DNA from: Rhizobiales bacterium 64-17
GTDB taxonomy: Bacteria; Pseudomonadota; Alphaproteobacteria; Rhizobiales; Xanthobacteraceae
Assembly: GCA_001899285.1 (NCBI GenBank)
Contig: MKWA01000003.1
Coordinates: forward strand, 536 to 64,535
DNA: 64,000 nt
Reading direction: 5' to 3'
Below the pieces are notes generated by a model. That model was not told where the DNA came from and searched no databases. It saw only the letters and a list, made by a program, of their open reading frames with translations. Shown piece by piece: positions 55,863 to 64,000 of the stretch. Both the position numbers and the translations under genes were made by a program. Within the stretch, counting starts at the first letter, position 1. Every line of letters begins with the position of its first letter.

Positions 55863-56830
55863 TTCACCTTCACATCGGCGGCCTTGATGACCGGCGCCCA
55901 GCGGGCGATCTCGTTGTCGATCAGCATGCGGAATTCCTCCGGCGTGCTGCCGACCGGCTCCATGAACTGGGTCGCGAGTTTCTGGCGTACGTCCGGCAGC
56001 TTGATGATGGCGACGACTTCCTTGCTGATCGCATCGACCAGCGGCTTCGGCGTGCCGCCTGGCGCGATCAGGCCCATCCAGGCATCGGCTTCGACATCAA
56101 TGCCGGACTCTTTCAGCGTCGGCACGTTCGGCAGGAAGGTCGAGCGCTTCGCCGTCGACACCGCCAGCATGGCGACCTTGCCGGCTTCCGCCTGCGGCAC
56201 CACGGAAATCGCCGGCAGGCAGGCAAGCTGCGCGTCGCCACGGATCACGGCGGTGACGGCCTGCGGCGAGCTCGTGTAGGGGACGTGGACCAGTTTGGTG
56301 CCGCTCTTGATGGCGATCGCCTCCATCGCCAGATGCGACAGCGAGCCGTTGCCGATCGAGCTGAAATTGTATTTGCCGGGATTGTTCTTCAATAGCGTCA
56401 CGAGGTCTGCGACGGTTTTGACGTTCAGTGACGGCGTTGCCGTGAGGACGCTCGCCTGGGTGATGAGCTGCGTCACCGGCGCGATGTCTTTCTGCGGATC
56501 GTAAGGCAGCTTCGAGAACAGCAGCGTGTTGATGGCGAGCGGACCGCCGATGCTGATGCCGATGGTCTGACCGTCCGGCGCGGCCTTGGCGACCGTATCG
56601 GTGCCGAGATTGCCGCTGGCGCCGGGCTTGTTCTCGACCAGAACGGTCAGGCCCGGATGCCGCGCCTTCAACTGATCGGCGATCACGCGCGCCACAGTAT
56701 CGGGCGTCGAGCCCGGTCCGAACGGCACCACGATCCGCACGTTCTTGTCCGGCCAGCTTTGCGCGATGGCAGGCTGCGCAACCGCGGTTGTCAGCATCAG
56801 CAATGCGGCGAAGAGGATGCGTGTCGTCAT
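55859..56830 (-). CDS. TctC/Bug-family periplasmic binding protein (second copy)
   Basis: 323 residues. Signal peptide (FAALLMLTTAVAQPAIAQ), then SWPDKNVRIVVPFGPGSTPDT, GASGNLGTDTVAKAAPDGQT and LVHVPYTSSPQAV. As usual for Bug proteins, no TctAB permease is nearby. It follows an FAD oxidoreductase on the same strand with only 24 bp between, suggesting transport of that enzyme's substrate, by inference. It is only distantly related to the first TctC at 13629. Confidence 0.9.
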   Translation of the reverse strand: MTTRILFAALLMLTTAVAQPAIAQSWPDKNVRIVVPFGPGSTPDTVARVIADQLKARHPGLTVLVENKPGASGNLGTDTVAKAAPDGQTIGISIGGPLAINTLLFSKLPYDPQKDIAPVTQLITQASVLTATPSLNVKTVADLVTLLKNNPGKYNFSSIGNGSLSHLAMEAIAIKSGTKLVHVPYTSSPQAVTAVIRGDAQLACLPAISVVPQAEAGKVAMLAVSTAKRSTFLPNVPTLKESGIDVEADAWMGLIAPGGTPKPLVDAISKEVVAIIKLPDVRQKLATQFMEPVGSTPEEFRMLIDNEIARWAPVIKAADVKVN

Positions 56831-56854
56831 GTCGAATGTCTCCCGGGCACTGTC

Positions 56855-58213
56855 TTAATTTGTTTCATCGAGGCCAAGATAGACGCCGTTGTCGCGCAGC
56901 AGCGTTTGCAAGGCGTTCGTGTCGATCTGGGTGGCTGTCGCGTTGCGTGTCAACGCGAGGTGTGCGGCGGTGCCGGCGGCTTCACCCATGACGAAACACG
57001 CGCCGCTGACGCGGGCGGCCGATTGACCGTCATGGGTCATGGAGGCGCAGCGTCCGGCGACCAGCAAATTGCTTGGGCCGTCGGGCACCAGCATACGATA
57101 GGGCAGGTGGTTGAAACCACGCGATTGCGGGATCGGCGGCCAGCCCCATTCCACGTTGCCGGCGACGTGCTTTTCCAGCGGCCAGCCGTTGACGCCGACC
57201 GTGTCATCGAAGCTGGCGCAGGTGAGCACATCCTCGCCGGTGAGTTGATAGCGGCCGGTGATGCGCCGCGTCTCGCGGACGCCGAGCTGCGGTGGAATGT
57301 CGACCACGTAGGCGTCGGCGAAGCCCGGCGCCTCGCGGCGCAGGAAGTCGAAGAACGCCATCGCCTGTTGGCGTCCCTCGATCTCGCCACGCGAGAGTGC
57401 CGCCGCATCGGTGGCGTCGATGGCGCGGCCGGCATCGTCCTTGATCTGGGTGACGTTCACCCGCCATTCGCTGCCGTGCTTCTGCGGGCGCACGATCGCG
57501 CCCTTGCGCGGAAACGTGACGCCGCGTGCCTCCGCCTCATTCATCAGGTCGGGAATGCTCGACCATGCGTCGCCGGCCTTCACTGCATCGACGCCGGCAA
57601 GACGGAACATCATGGTCGGATAGAGCAGGTTGCCGTCGTCGTCGCCTTTCTCGAACGGCACGCCGGCGAATGCGGCGAGATCGCCGTCGCCTGAACAATC
57701 GATGAAGAAGCGGCTGCGGATCGCCCGGCGGCCGGATCGATCCTCGACGATCAGCGCACCGAGGGCCGTGTCGCTGTCGAGCGTGACGCCGGCGGCAAGG
57801 GTATGAAACCGCATCGCGACGCCATGCGCGAGCAGCAGGTCGTCAGCGGCGCATTTATAGGCGGCGGTGTCGTAAGCCTGTGCCTTGGTTTTGCCGAGCA
57901 CGAGATGCGGTTCGTTCAATCCGCCATAGGCATCGATGCGGTCGAGCAGGTCGTCGGTGATGCCATGAACCACGCGGCGGATGTCGCCATGCACATTGGC
58001 GTGCAGTCCGCAGAAATTGGTCACGCCCGCAGCCGTGCCCATCCCGCCGAGAAAACCGTAGCGTTCGATCAGAACCGTGCTGCATCCCTGCCTTGCAGCG
58101 GCCGCAGCAGCGGCGATGCCGGCCGGGCCGCCGCCCAGCACCACCACGTCGTATTCCCCGTCCACGGGAATGCGGCGGGCTGGCTCGTCGAGAAATGCGG
58201 CTGCTTGAGTCAT
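56855..58213 (-). CDS. FAD-dependent oxidoreductase (PF12831 type)
   Basis: 452 residues. Rossmann motif VVVLGGGPAGIAAAAAA after the lead, GGMGTAAGVTNFCG and a FIDCSGDGDLAAFAGVPFE motif that marks this family. C-terminal NLLVAGRCASMTHDGQSAARVSGACFVMGEAAG. Start at 58213 (MTQAAAFLDEP). The family includes enzymes of unknown substrate, possibly ketosteroid or carboxylate-related. Partnered with the Bug protein gene. Confidence 0.88.
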   Translation of the reverse strand: MTQAAAFLDEPARRIPVDGEYDVVVLGGGPAGIAAAAAAARQGCSTVLIERYGFLGGMGTAAGVTNFCGLHANVHGDIRRVVHGITDDLLDRIDAYGGLNEPHLVLGKTKAQAYDTAAYKCAADDLLLAHGVAMRFHTLAAGVTLDSDTALGALIVEDRSGRRAIRSRFFIDCSGDGDLAAFAGVPFEKGDDDGNLLYPTMMFRLAGVDAVKAGDAWSSIPDLMNEAEARGVTFPRKGAIVRPQKHGSEWRVNVTQIKDDAGRAIDATDAAALSRGEIEGRQQAMAFFDFLRREAPGFADAYVVDIPPQLGVRETRRITGRYQLTGEDVLTCASFDDTVGVNGWPLEKHVAGNVEWGWPPIPQSRGFNHLPYRMLVPDGPSNLLVAGRCASMTHDGQSAARVSGACFVMGEAAGTAAHLALTRNATATQIDTNALQTLLRDNGVYLGLDETN

Positions 58214-58334
58214 TGCTCCAAGCCTAGGCGATCGTGCGCGGCAGAGCCACCCGCGACCGAGCGGGCAAAGGTTGTCTTGACGATGGGCGCGGCCATCGTC
58301 TACTGCGGCTTTCACGCGACGGCGGGAGCCTCAT

Positions 58335-58925
58335 ATGGGCCTGACAGTTCTCGTTCTCGGGCTTGCGATTTTCCTCGCGACCCATTTGTTCGTGCGCTCG
58401 CGCAGCCGCCGCGCCGCCGCGATCGCGCGCCTTGGCAACGTTCCTTATCGCATCGTCTTCTCGCTGGTGTCGATCCTCGCCGTGGTGCTGATCGTCGTCG
58501 GCTTCGCGCAGTATCGCGCCGCCGGATGGGTCGATATCTGGTATCCGCCGCTCTGGATGCGCCACGTCACCGTTGCGCTGATGTTGCCGGCCGTAATCCT
58601 GCTCGTCGCTGCCTTTGTGCCGGGGCATCTCAAAATCTGGAGCAAATATCCGGCGCTGGTCGCGGTGAAGCTCTGGGCCTTCGCGCATCTGCTCGCCAAC
58701 GGCGACCTCGGTTCGATCCTGATGTTCGGCACGTTCCTCGCGTGGGCGGTGATCGCGCGGATCGCGTTGAAGCGTCAGCCGCCGGAAGCCGCGAAACCGC
58801 TGCCGAGCGAGCGCCGCCTCTGGATCAACGACGCGGTCGCCGTGATCGCCGGCGTGCTCGTCTATCTCGCGCTCGGCTTCGTCTTCCATCCGTTGTATAT
58901 CGGCGTTCCTGTCTTCGGAGCATAA
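58335..58925 (+). CDS. NnrU-family membrane protein
   Basis: 196 residues, about six membrane helices. It has NnrU-like segments (ATHLFVRSRSRRAAAIARLG, then LKIWSKYPALVAVKLWAFAHLLANGD). NnrU proteins were first linked to nitrite/nitric-oxide reduction and also resemble 15-cis-zeta-carotene isomerase. No nitrogen-oxide genes are nearby. Four bases separate it from panB. Confidence 0.9.
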   Translation: MGLTVLVLGLAIFLATHLFVRSRSRRAAAIARLGNVPYRIVFSLVSILAVVLIVVGFAQYRAAGWVDIWYPPLWMRHVTVALMLPAVILLVAAFVPGHLKIWSKYPALVAVKLWAFAHLLANGDLGSILMFGTFLAWAVIARIALKRQPPEAAKPLPSERRLWINDAVAVIAGVLVYLALGFVFHPLYIGVPVFGA

Positions 58926-58928
58926 ACC

Positions 58929-59753
58929 GTGTCCGTGCAAAACGAGATCCGTCGCCTGACCGCGCCAGACATCTTCGCCCGCAAGGGTGGCGAGCCGATC
59001 GTGATGCTGACGTCGTATCACGCGCATACCGCGCAACTCGCCGACAAATATTGCGACGTCATTCTGGTCGGCGACTCGCTCGGCATGGTGATGCACGGAC
59101 TGGAGTCGACCGTGCCGGTGACGCTCGACATGATGATCCTGCAGGGTCATGCGGTGATGCGCGGCTCGAAGCGCGCGCTGGTCGTGGTCGACATGCCGTT
59201 CGGAAGCTACGAGGCGTCGAAGGAGCAGGCTTTCGCCAGCGCGGTGCGCGTGCTCAAGGAAACCGGCTGCGGCGCGATCAAGCTCGAAGGCGGCAAGCGC
59301 ATGGCGGAGACCATCGCGTTTCTGGTCGAGCGCGGCGTGCCGGTGATGGCGCATGTCGGGTTGACGCCGCAGGCGATCAACGTGCTTGGCTCGTTCCGGG
59401 CGCAGGGGCGGGACGAGGGGGATTGGGCGCGGATCGAGGAGGACACGCTGGCGGTGGCGCAGGCCGGGGCGTTCTCGGTGGTGATCGAGGCCGTGGCCGA
59501 ACCGCTCGCCCGCAAGCTGACGGCGCAGGTGGCGATCCCGACCATCGGCATCGGCGCGAGCCCGGCCTGCGACGGCCAGGTGCTGGTGATGGAGGACATG
59601 CTCGGCCTGTCGCCGCGGGTGCCGAAATTCGTCAAGCGGTATGGCGACCTCGGCCCGTCGATCGAGAAGGCCATGGCCGACTATGCCCGCGAGGTGCGCG
59701 ACCGCTCGTTCCCCGGTCCCGAGCATACCTATCCGATGCGGAAAAAGACCTGA
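58929..59753 (+). CDS. panB: 3-methyl-2-oxobutanoate hydroxymethyltransferase
   Basis: 274 residues. TIM barrel with [26 protein letters not shown] and the [14 protein letters not shown] loop. Adds a hydroxymethyl group from 5,10-methylene-tetrahydrofolate to 2-oxoisovalerate, making ketopantoate for coenzyme A. Starts at a GTG just after the NnrU stop. PanC is not in the window. Confidence 0.96.
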   Translation: MSVQNEIRRLTAPDIFARKGGEPIVMLTSYHAHTAQLADKYCDVILVGDSLGMVMHGLESTVPVTLDMMILQGHAVMRGSKRALVVVDMPFGSYEASKEQAFASAVRVLKETGCGAIKLEGGKRMAETIAFLVERGVPVMAHVGLTPQAINVLGSFRAQGRDEGDWARIEEDTLAVAQAGAFSVVIEAVAEPLARKLTAQVAIPTIGIGASPACDGQVLVMEDMLGLSPRVPKFVKRYGDLGPSIEKAMADYAREVRDRSFPGPEHTYPMRKKT

Positions 59754-59927
59754 CGGCGCCCGTCCTGGTCTACCGCCAAGCCCCTCGCTAACCCTCTGAT
59801 TTGCAAAGATTCGGCCGCTTTTGCCTTGCGGCGGCCACATCGTTAGGGTACCTCCGCCCGCACATGCGGGGCGGTTCCGGGCATGGCCGTTTGGCCTGTC
59901 GATGGGCCGTGGTGTCGGGAGCAGGCT

Positions 59928-60617
59928 TTGGTCGACAGTATTTTCAATGAGGTCGATGAGGAGGTCCGTCGCGAGCAGCTGAAAAAGCTGTGGGATCGCT
60001 ATGGCCTGTTCGTGATCATTCTCGCCGTGCTGATCGTGCTCGGGATCGGCGGCTGGCGCGGCTACGAATTCTGGCAGAACCGCGAAGCGGCCCGCGCCGG
60101 CTCCGCCTTCGAGGCGGCGCTGGCCTTGAGCGAGGCCGGCAAGACCGCGGAGGCCGAGAAAGCCTTTGCCGAGATCGCCAAGACCGGCACGCCGGGCTAC
60201 CAGCCGTTGGCGCGGCTTCGTGTCGCGGCCACCGCCGCGCAGCGCGATCCGGCCGAGGGCGTGAAACTCTATGACGAGATCGCGGCGTCCCCGGTCGGGC
60301 GGATGCTGCAGGATCTTGCGGCCGTGCGGGCCGGTTTCCTGCTGGTCGATACCGCGGATTTCAAGGAGCTGGAGCGCCGCTTGGCGCCGCTCGCCGAGCC
60401 GGGCCGTCCGTTCCGGCATTCCGCGCGTGAACTGCTGGCGCTGTCGGCCTGGAAGCATGGCGACGTCACCGCCGCGCGCCGTTACGTCTCGCTCGTCAAC
60501 GAGGACAACGATACGCCGCAGGCGGTGCGCGCGCGCATCGAGGTCGTGGCGGCGCTGCTCGCGGCGGCTGGCGCGCCGGACAGCAAGGCAACCCCGTCGC
60601 CCGACAAGAAGGGCTGA
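59928..60617 (+). CDS. YfgM-like TPR membrane protein
   Basis: 229 residues. A TTG start at 59928 with GGGAG six bases upstream gives VDSIFNEVDEEVRREQLKKL, the family start; an in-frame ATG at 59883 is the alternative. One membrane helix (LFVIILAVLIVLGIGGW) is followed by a periplasmic TPR-like domain. YfgM works beside SecYEG and chaperones and is genetically tied to the Der/BamB block. Confident family call, less so on the exact start. Confidence 0.85.
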   Translation: MVDSIFNEVDEEVRREQLKKLWDRYGLFVIILAVLIVLGIGGWRGYEFWQNREAARAGSAFEAALALSEAGKTAEAEKAFAEIAKTGTPGYQPLARLRVAATAAQRDPAEGVKLYDEIAASPVGRMLQDLAAVRAGFLLVDTADFKELERRLAPLAEPGRPFRHSARELLALSAWKHGDVTAARRYVSLVNEDNDTPQAVRARIEVVAALLAAAGAPDSKATPSPDKKG

Positions 60618-60657
60618 GGCGCGGCCGCGGCCGGGCATTCGTTCAAGGATTTCGTTT

Positions 60658-61155
60658 ATGTTGCGCGTCAAGCACGTCATCCTGATCCTGTCGCTGCTCT
60701 CGCTCGGGCCGGCGTTGTCCGCCTGCGCCGATTTCGATCCGGACAAGCTCGACATCTTCGGCATCAACGAGAAGAAGAAGCTGCCGGGCGAACGCCGCCC
60801 AGTGTTTCCCGAAGGCGTGCCGGGCGTGACGCAGGGCGTGCCGCCCGATCTGGTCAAGGGCTATCAGCCGCCGGCTGAACCGGAGCCGCAAGCCGCGCCG
60901 GTGGTGGCGGAAAAGCCGAAGCCGAGACCGCGCCGTGTGACCCGCACGCCGAAGCGCGCGCCCGCGCAGGTGACGGTGCAGCCGACGCAGCCGCAACAGC
61001 AGCAAGGCGGAACGACACCGTGGCCGGATGCCCCAGCCGCGCCGCGTCAGGCGCAGCAACCGGCGCCGTGGCCATCCTCCGCGCCGGCGCAGCAGAGCCA
61101 GCAGCCGGCCACGCAATGGCCGGCGCCGCCGCCATCCGGCACCTTCACGCGCTGA
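60658..61155 (+). CDS. Pro/Gln-rich outer-membrane-type lipoprotein
   Basis: 165 residues. Signal with lipobox LSAC, so lipidation at Cys23 ([14 protein letters not shown]). A short conserved-looking stretch ([19 protein letters not shown], then [13 protein letters not shown]) leads to a Pro/Gln/Ala-rich low-complexity tail ([11 protein letters not shown]). It stands between the YfgM-like gene and der, where many proteobacteria have BamB, and the protein is far shorter than BamB (no WD propeller). Whether it replaces or simply borders BamB cannot be told. Confidence 0.7.
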   Translation: MLRVKHVILILSLLSLGPALSACADFDPDKLDIFGINEKKKLPGERRPVFPEGVPGVTQGVPPDLVKGYQPPAEPEPQAAPVVAEKPKPRPRRVTRTPKRAPAQVTVQPTQPQQQQGGTTPWPDAPAAPRQAQQPAPWPSSAPAQQSQQPATQWPAPPPSGTFTR

Positions 61156-61210
61156 TCCGTCGCGGGGCATTCGCCCGCTGCGGACTGTCGCACGTCGCGG
61201 GCTTTCCTTC

Positions 61211-62629
61211 ATGAGCTTCACCGTCGCCATTGTCGGCCGCCCCAATGTCGGCAAGTCGACCCTGTTCAACCGGCTGGTTGGCCGCAGGCTGGCGCTGGTC
61301 GACGACCAGCCGGGCGTCACGCGCGACCGCCGCGCCGGCGCGGCGAAGCTTGGCGATCTGACGTTCACGGTGATCGACACGGCGGGTCTCGAAGAGGCGG
61401 CGCCGGACAGTCTCTCCGGCCGCATGCGCGCGCAGACCGAGGAAGCGATCCGGCAAGCCGACGCGGTGTTCTTCGTCATCGACGGGCGCGTCGGTCCGAC
61501 GCCGGTCGATCGCGCATTTGCCGAGGTGGTGCGGCGCGCCGGCAAGCCGGCCATCGTCGTCGCCAACAAGAGCGAAGGCACGGCCGGCGAAGCCGGGCGC
61601 CTCGAAGCCTACGCGCTCGGCCTCGGCGATCCGCTGGCGATTTCCGCCGAACATGCCGAGGGCATGATCGATCTGCGTGATGCTCTGGTGGATGCGTTGC
61701 CGGAGCAGGTGCAGGCGCAGCGCGACGCGCGCCGCCGCAAGCGCGAGGCCGAGGAAGAAGCGGCGGCCTTCGCGACCGCGGACGACGCGGACGATGCGAT
61801 CGATCCGTCGAAGCCGATCCGCGTCGCGGTGATCGGCCGGCCCAATGCCGGTAAATCGACGCTGATCAATCGCCTGCTCGGGCAGGATCGCCTGCTGACC
61901 GGGCCGGAAGCCGGTATCACGCGGGATTCCATTTCCGTCGAGGTCGAATGGAACGGTCGTCCGTTCCTGATCCACGACACCGCGGGTCTGCGCCGCCGCG
62001 CGCGCGTCGACAACAAGCTGGAGAAGCTGTCCGCCGCCGATGCGCTCAATGCGGTGCGTTTCGCCGAGGTCGTCGTCGTGTTGATCGACGCCGAGCGCGG
62101 CATCGAGGAGCAGGATCAGCGGATCGCCGACCTTGCCGAGCGCGAGGGCCGCGCGGTGGTACTCGCCGTCGGCAAGTGGGACTTGATGGCGAAGAAGCCC
62201 GGCGCGATCGGCAAGCTGCGCGAGGAGACCGAACGCAAGCTGACGCAGTTGCGTGGCGCGCCGTTCGTCGCCGTGTCCGGTCTGACCGGCGAGGGGATCG
62301 ACCGGCTGATGCAGGCGGTCGTCGACGCCTTCACCATCTGGAACAAGCGCATTTCGACCAGCGCGCTCAACCGCTGGCTCACGGAAACGATCAGCGCACA
62401 TCCGCCGCCGGCGGTGTCCGGCCGCCGCATCAAGCTCAATTACGTGACGCAGCCCAAGAGTCGCCCGCCGACCTTCGCGCTGTTCTGCACGCGCTCGGAT
62501 GCGGTGCCGGAGGCGTACAAGCGCTATCTGGTGAACAGCCTGCGGCAGTCGTTCGATCTGCCGGGCACGCCGATCCGTTTGTCGCTGCGCGAGAAGGCCA
62601 ACCCGTTCGAGCCGAAGAAGCGGCGGTAA
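61211..62629 (+). CDS. der: Ribosome-assembly GTPase Der (EngA)
   Basis: 472 residues. Two GTPase domains: first P-loop GRPNVGKST near residue 9, second GRPNAGKST from G209. DTAG motifs in both, NKSE and GKWD as G4, and a C-terminal KH-like domain ending NPFEPKKRR. Needed for 50S ribosome maturation. Start at 61211 ([13 protein letters not shown]) is the family start. Confidence 0.97.
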   Translation: MSFTVAIVGRPNVGKSTLFNRLVGRRLALVDDQPGVTRDRRAGAAKLGDLTFTVIDTAGLEEAAPDSLSGRMRAQTEEAIRQADAVFFVIDGRVGPTPVDRAFAEVVRRAGKPAIVVANKSEGTAGEAGRLEAYALGLGDPLAISAEHAEGMIDLRDALVDALPEQVQAQRDARRRKREAEEEAAAFATADDADDAIDPSKPIRVAVIGRPNAGKSTLINRLLGQDRLLTGPEAGITRDSISVEVEWNGRPFLIHDTAGLRRRARVDNKLEKLSAADALNAVRFAEVVVVLIDAERGIEEQDQRIADLAEREGRAVVLAVGKWDLMAKKPGAIGKLREETERKLTQLRGAPFVAVSGLTGEGIDRLMQAVVDAFTIWNKRISTSALNRWLTETISAHPPPAVSGRRIKLNYVTQPKSRPPTFALFCTRSDAVPEAYKRYLVNSLRQSFDLPGTPIRLSLREKANPFEPKKRR

Positions 62630-62630
62630 C

Positions 62631-62667
<37 letters not shown>

Positions 62668-62826
62668 CCTCATGGTGAGGAGCGCGCCGAAGCGCGTCGC
62701 GCGACGGCGGCTGTCTCGAACCATGGGCGCATGATGACTGTGGCCGCCGCTTCCTTCGAGACGCATCGCCATAGCGCGTCGAAGACGCGCGTAAACGCGC
62801 TGATGGCGATGCTCCTCAGGATGAGG
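62668..62826. repeat. Interspersed palindromic repeat, about 160 bp
   Basis: Outer arms CCTCATGGTGAGGAG (62668-62682) and CTCCTCAGGATGAGG (62812-62826) pair imperfectly; inner GTCTCGAA...TTCGAGAC arms continue the fold. This pattern is commonly scattered in Bradyrhizobium-like genomes (from memory). Confidence 0.75.
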
Positions 62827-62856
62827 CGGAGTGAGAGTTGGACTCCGCTCCATCCA

Positions 62857-62981
62857 CGTCATGCCCGCACATAGCCCGTCGAAGACGGGCGTGAACGCCC
62901 TGATGTCGCGGACATCCACGTCCTGCTTTCTTCTTGGCAGAGCCAAAGATGTGAATGGCCGCAACACGTGCGGCCATGACG
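62857..62981. repeat. Second interspersed palindromic repeat, about 125 bp
   Basis: Arms CGTCATGCCCGC (62857-62868) and GCGGCCATGACG (62970-62981) pair with one mismatch region; inner GCCCGTCGAAGACGGGC is a strong hairpin. With the tract and first repeat it fills the 380-bp gene-free interval between der and the SDR gene. Confidence 0.7.
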
Positions 62982-63009
62982 TGGCGAGAGTGTGGTGAGA
63001 CGGGCCGTC

Positions 63010-63750
63010 TTACGCCGGCGGCTGGAAGGCGAGCACCTTGCGCGACGGATAGTCGTACAGCACGCCGTTCTCCTTGAACGACGGCAGGCACAGCGGCACC
63101 AGAGCCTTGGCGATGTCGGCTGGAGGCGTCAGGTCGTCCGGATCAACGCCGGGGAACGCGACCGCCATCATATGCGTGCGGGTGCGGCCGGGATTGAACA
63201 GATTGGCGCGGACATTCGTCGTCGCCACCTCGGCCGCGTAGGTGCGCACCAGCATGTCGAGCGCCGCCTTCGACGCCGAATAGGCGCTGAAATACGCCAT
63301 CACCTTGGTCGCGAGGCCCGACGAGATGAACACCGCGCGGCCGGCGTCCGACGCTTTGAGCAGCGGATCGAAGGCGCGCAGGAAATGCCAGTTGGCGGTG
63401 AGGTTCACCGCGAACGTGTCGTTCCACGATTTCGGTTCGATGTGATCGACCGGCGAGCCGGTGCCGAGCACGCCGGCATTGCCGACCAGCACGTCGAGCT
63501 TGCCGTAACGCTCGTGGATCGCGAGCGCGAGCCGCAGGATGCCGTCGGTGTCCTTGACGTCGAGCGGCACCAGGGTCGTGGTCGAGCCGGCGGCAACGAT
63601 GCGGTCGTCCAGTTCCTCCAGCGCGCCGGCGGTACGCGACACCGCGATGATGTGCGCGCCCTGTTCGGCGAGCGCCAGCGCGACCGCCGCGCCAATGCCG
63701 CGCGAGGCGCCGGTGACGAGCGCGATGCGCCCCGACAAAGGTTTCGACAT
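63010..63750 (-). CDS. Short-chain dehydrogenase/reductase (SDR)
   Basis: 246 residues. Cofactor motif TGASRGIGAAVA, NAGV, catalytic Tyr/Lys in YSASKAA, and Ser upstream in FISSGLA. Classical SDR with preference for NAD(H) unknown. Located between der and purF; a similar SDR next to purF is common in this order. Substrate unknown. Confidence 0.92.
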   Translation of the reverse strand: MSKPLSGRIALVTGASRGIGAAVALALAEQGAHIIAVSRTAGALEELDDRIVAAGSTTTLVPLDVKDTDGILRLALAIHERYGKLDVLVGNAGVLGTGSPVDHIEPKSWNDTFAVNLTANWHFLRAFDPLLKASDAGRAVFISSGLATKVMAYFSAYSASKAALDMLVRTYAAEVATTNVRANLFNPGRTRTHMMAVAFPGVDPDDLTPPADIAKALVPLCLPSFKENGVLYDYPSRKVLAFQPPA

Positions 63751-63759
63751 GCTCGCGTT

Positions 63760-64000
63760 CTAGCTCGCTTCAGCGAGCAGCGACAACTGCCGCGGTGCGG
63801 CGTTCTTGCCGTCCTGATCGGTCAGGCCGGTCGGATAGTCGCCGGTGAAGCAGTGATCCGTGTATTGCGGATGCACCGGGTCGCGGCCGTCCTCGCCCAT
63901 GGCGCGATAGATGCCGTCGACCGACAGGAATGCCAGCGAGTCCGCGCCGATGAACTTGCGCATCTCCTCGAGGCTGTGGGTCGCGGCGAGCAGCTTCTCG
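63760..64000 (-). CDS. purF: Amidophosphoribosyltransferase, C-terminal part
   Basis: The frame runs off the right end of the window; 79 residues are visible. The end of PurF is recognised by MRKFIGADSLAFLSVDGIY, then the HPQYTDHCFTGDYPT stretch typical of the C-terminus. It is the first enzyme of purine synthesis, converting PRPP to phosphoribosylamine. The stop lies nine bases from the SDR start, so SDR may be co-transcribed. Confidence 0.85.
   Translation of the reverse strand, partial: EKLLAATHSLEEMRKFIGADSLAFLSVDGIYRAMGEDGRDPVHPQYTDHCFTGDYPTGLTDQDGKNAAPRQLSLLAEAS

Overview
The window is about 64 kb of GC-rich chromosome from an alphaproteobacterium, most likely Hyphomicrobiales (Rhizobiales) of the Bradyrhizobium/Rhodopseudomonas/Xanthobacteraceae kind. 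The reasons are the housekeeping blocks (guaB - MAPEG - RsmB-type methyltransferase - guaA; panB - YfgM-like - lipoprotein - der; SDR - purF), several Bug/TctC-type binding proteins, and intergenic palindromes of a kind common in that order. No rRNA, tRNA, CRISPR array, insertion sequence or phage gene was recognised. The assignment is inferred from gene content; nothing was searched.

Layout. 1-3980: the C-terminal part of a repeat-rich two-partner-secretion exoprotein, its TpsB outer-membrane transporter, and a periplasmic protein of unknown function. 4049-11957: a catabolic island bounded by two paralogous FCD-type GntR regulators. It holds an extradiol-dioxygenase-like protein, a fumarylacetoacetase-family hydrolase, an SsuABC/TauABC-type importer, a small VOC protein and a DapA-family lyase. 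Three start regions in this island carry paired TTGTATACAA-like boxes with cores exactly 20 bp apart. 12141-13441: a lysine-rich DUF6496-like protein, a polytopic membrane protein and a 24-residue membrane microprotein.

13629-25765: a second catabolic island built around a LacI-type regulator with three CAAACGTTTG-type operators. It contains a TctC binding protein, a carboxymuconolactone-decarboxylase-like protein, an M24-fold protein with one metal ligand replaced, a beta-hydroxyacid dehydrogenase, a 2-oxoacid dehydrogenase set (E1 alpha, E1 beta, E2, no E3) interrupted by a succinate-semialdehyde-type dehydrogenase, and a convergent ThDP enzyme. The genes suggest transport, hydrolysis, oxidation and acyl-CoA formation, but the substrate cannot be read from sequence.

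25940-39220: an L,D-transpeptidase, an EgtC/YafJ-like amidotransferase, an N-acetylglutaminylglutamine-type amidotransferase, an MFS transporter, a lone form II CoxL-like molybdoenzyme subunit, a Ppx/GppA phosphatase, rlmE, a large TPR protein and a DHA2 exporter. 39582-44417: the guaB to guaA block. 44445-53633: detoxification, redox and envelope genes (DUF4336, MAPEG, GST, HxlR regulator with divergent NAD(P)-binding protein, LOG protein, ArsC-like protein, a three-gene NEW3/ABC operon, a DctA-type symporter). 53636-64000: a YbaK protein, prfC, a second TctC/FAD-oxidoreductase pair, NnrU, panB, the YfgM-like protein, a lipoprotein, der, a (TC)n tract with two palindromic repeats, an SDR and the end of purF.

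Most interesting for follow-up: the two regulons with readable operators, the M24 protein with Cys in place of a metal-binding Asp, the microprotein, and the short lipoprotein next to der.
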